A stretch of DNA of 12,726 bases. It comes from Deinococcus sp. (GTDB lineage Bacteria; Deinococcota; Deinococci; Deinococcales; Deinococcaceae). Of the stretch, positions 12,621 through 12,726 are shown piece by piece; position 1 is the stretch's first letter; each line of letters opens with the position of its first letter. Made by a program: the position numbers and the translations under genes. The stretch covers positions 1 to 12,726 of the forward strand of contig JAGLBF010000065.1 in NCBI GenBank assembly GCA_018260375.1, in the 5' to 3' direction. The notes under the pieces are model-generated. The model was given only the letters and a program-made list of their open reading frames with translations, was not told where the DNA came from and did not search any database.

Positions 12621-12726
12621 TTCCCAAAGTCCCCACCCTGACCAGTGTGCCGTCAGTGTGCCAAGGGAGCAGCGCGTTCCCTTAGTTGATGGTCGTACGG
12701 AAACACATGGTGCCTGTTGCTTGCGG

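Noticed and set aside
10804..12726. Insertion sequence or transposon made of the repeats plus the recombinase
   Set aside because: No transposase, no matching terminal inverted repeats and no target duplication could be seen within the window.

Overview
The window looks like accessory or secondary-replicon DNA from a GC-rich bacterium, most likely Deinococcus or a close relative. That is an inference. It rests on the mix of genes, on several genes that start 5-6 nt after a TANNNT box with no Shine-Dalgarno (a leaderless style known to be common in Deinococcus), and on intergenic hairpin repeats resembling Deinococcus small dispersed repeats. No taxonomic marker gene is present.

Layout, left to right. 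(1) 1-524, minus: the front of a PreT-like dihydropyrimidine dehydrogenase flavin/Fe-S subunit, with an in-frame amber codon where the family has Glu and the reading frame intact beyond it; it runs off the left edge. (2) 555-1084: 530 bp with no gene. (3) 1085-3101, plus: a compact dhaK-dhaL-dhaM operon for PTS-dependent dihydroxyacetone phosphorylation, with 4-bp start/stop overlaps and a one-domain DhaM. (4) 3150-5815, minus: a visibly AT-richer island with an unrecognised secreted four-cysteine protein and a lipoprotein N-acetylmuramidase, separated by a 22-bp perfect hairpin, followed by 630 bp without genes but rich in palindromes. (5) 5816-10789: a quinone/hydroquinone cluster. wrbA and a MarR regulator are on the minus strand; divergent from them is a tight three-gene operon of a ring-cleaving dioxygenase fused to an alpha/beta hydrolase, maleylacetate reductase and an MDR quinone oxidoreductase. 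(6) 10790-11118: two degenerate copies of a 70-bp hairpin repeat. (7) 11119-12559: a vapBC-type toxin-antitoxin pair, divergent from a small serine recombinase.

How the genes work together. The dha operon should feed dihydroxyacetone into glycolysis using phosphate from HPr/EI encoded elsewhere. The 5816-10789 cluster reads as a self-contained route: WrbA and the MDR oxidoreductase reduce quinones to hydroquinones, the dioxygenase cleaves the ring, the fused hydrolase may act on the product, and maleylacetate reductase would deliver 3-oxoadipate. A shared 17-bp motif (13 identities) lies in the wrbA promoter spacer and between marR and the dioxygenase gene, and is a candidate binding site through which the MarR protein could control both arms. 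The most interesting item is the dioxygenase-hydrolase fusion, which joins in one chain two activities that Bacillus encodes as separate MhqR-regulated genes.
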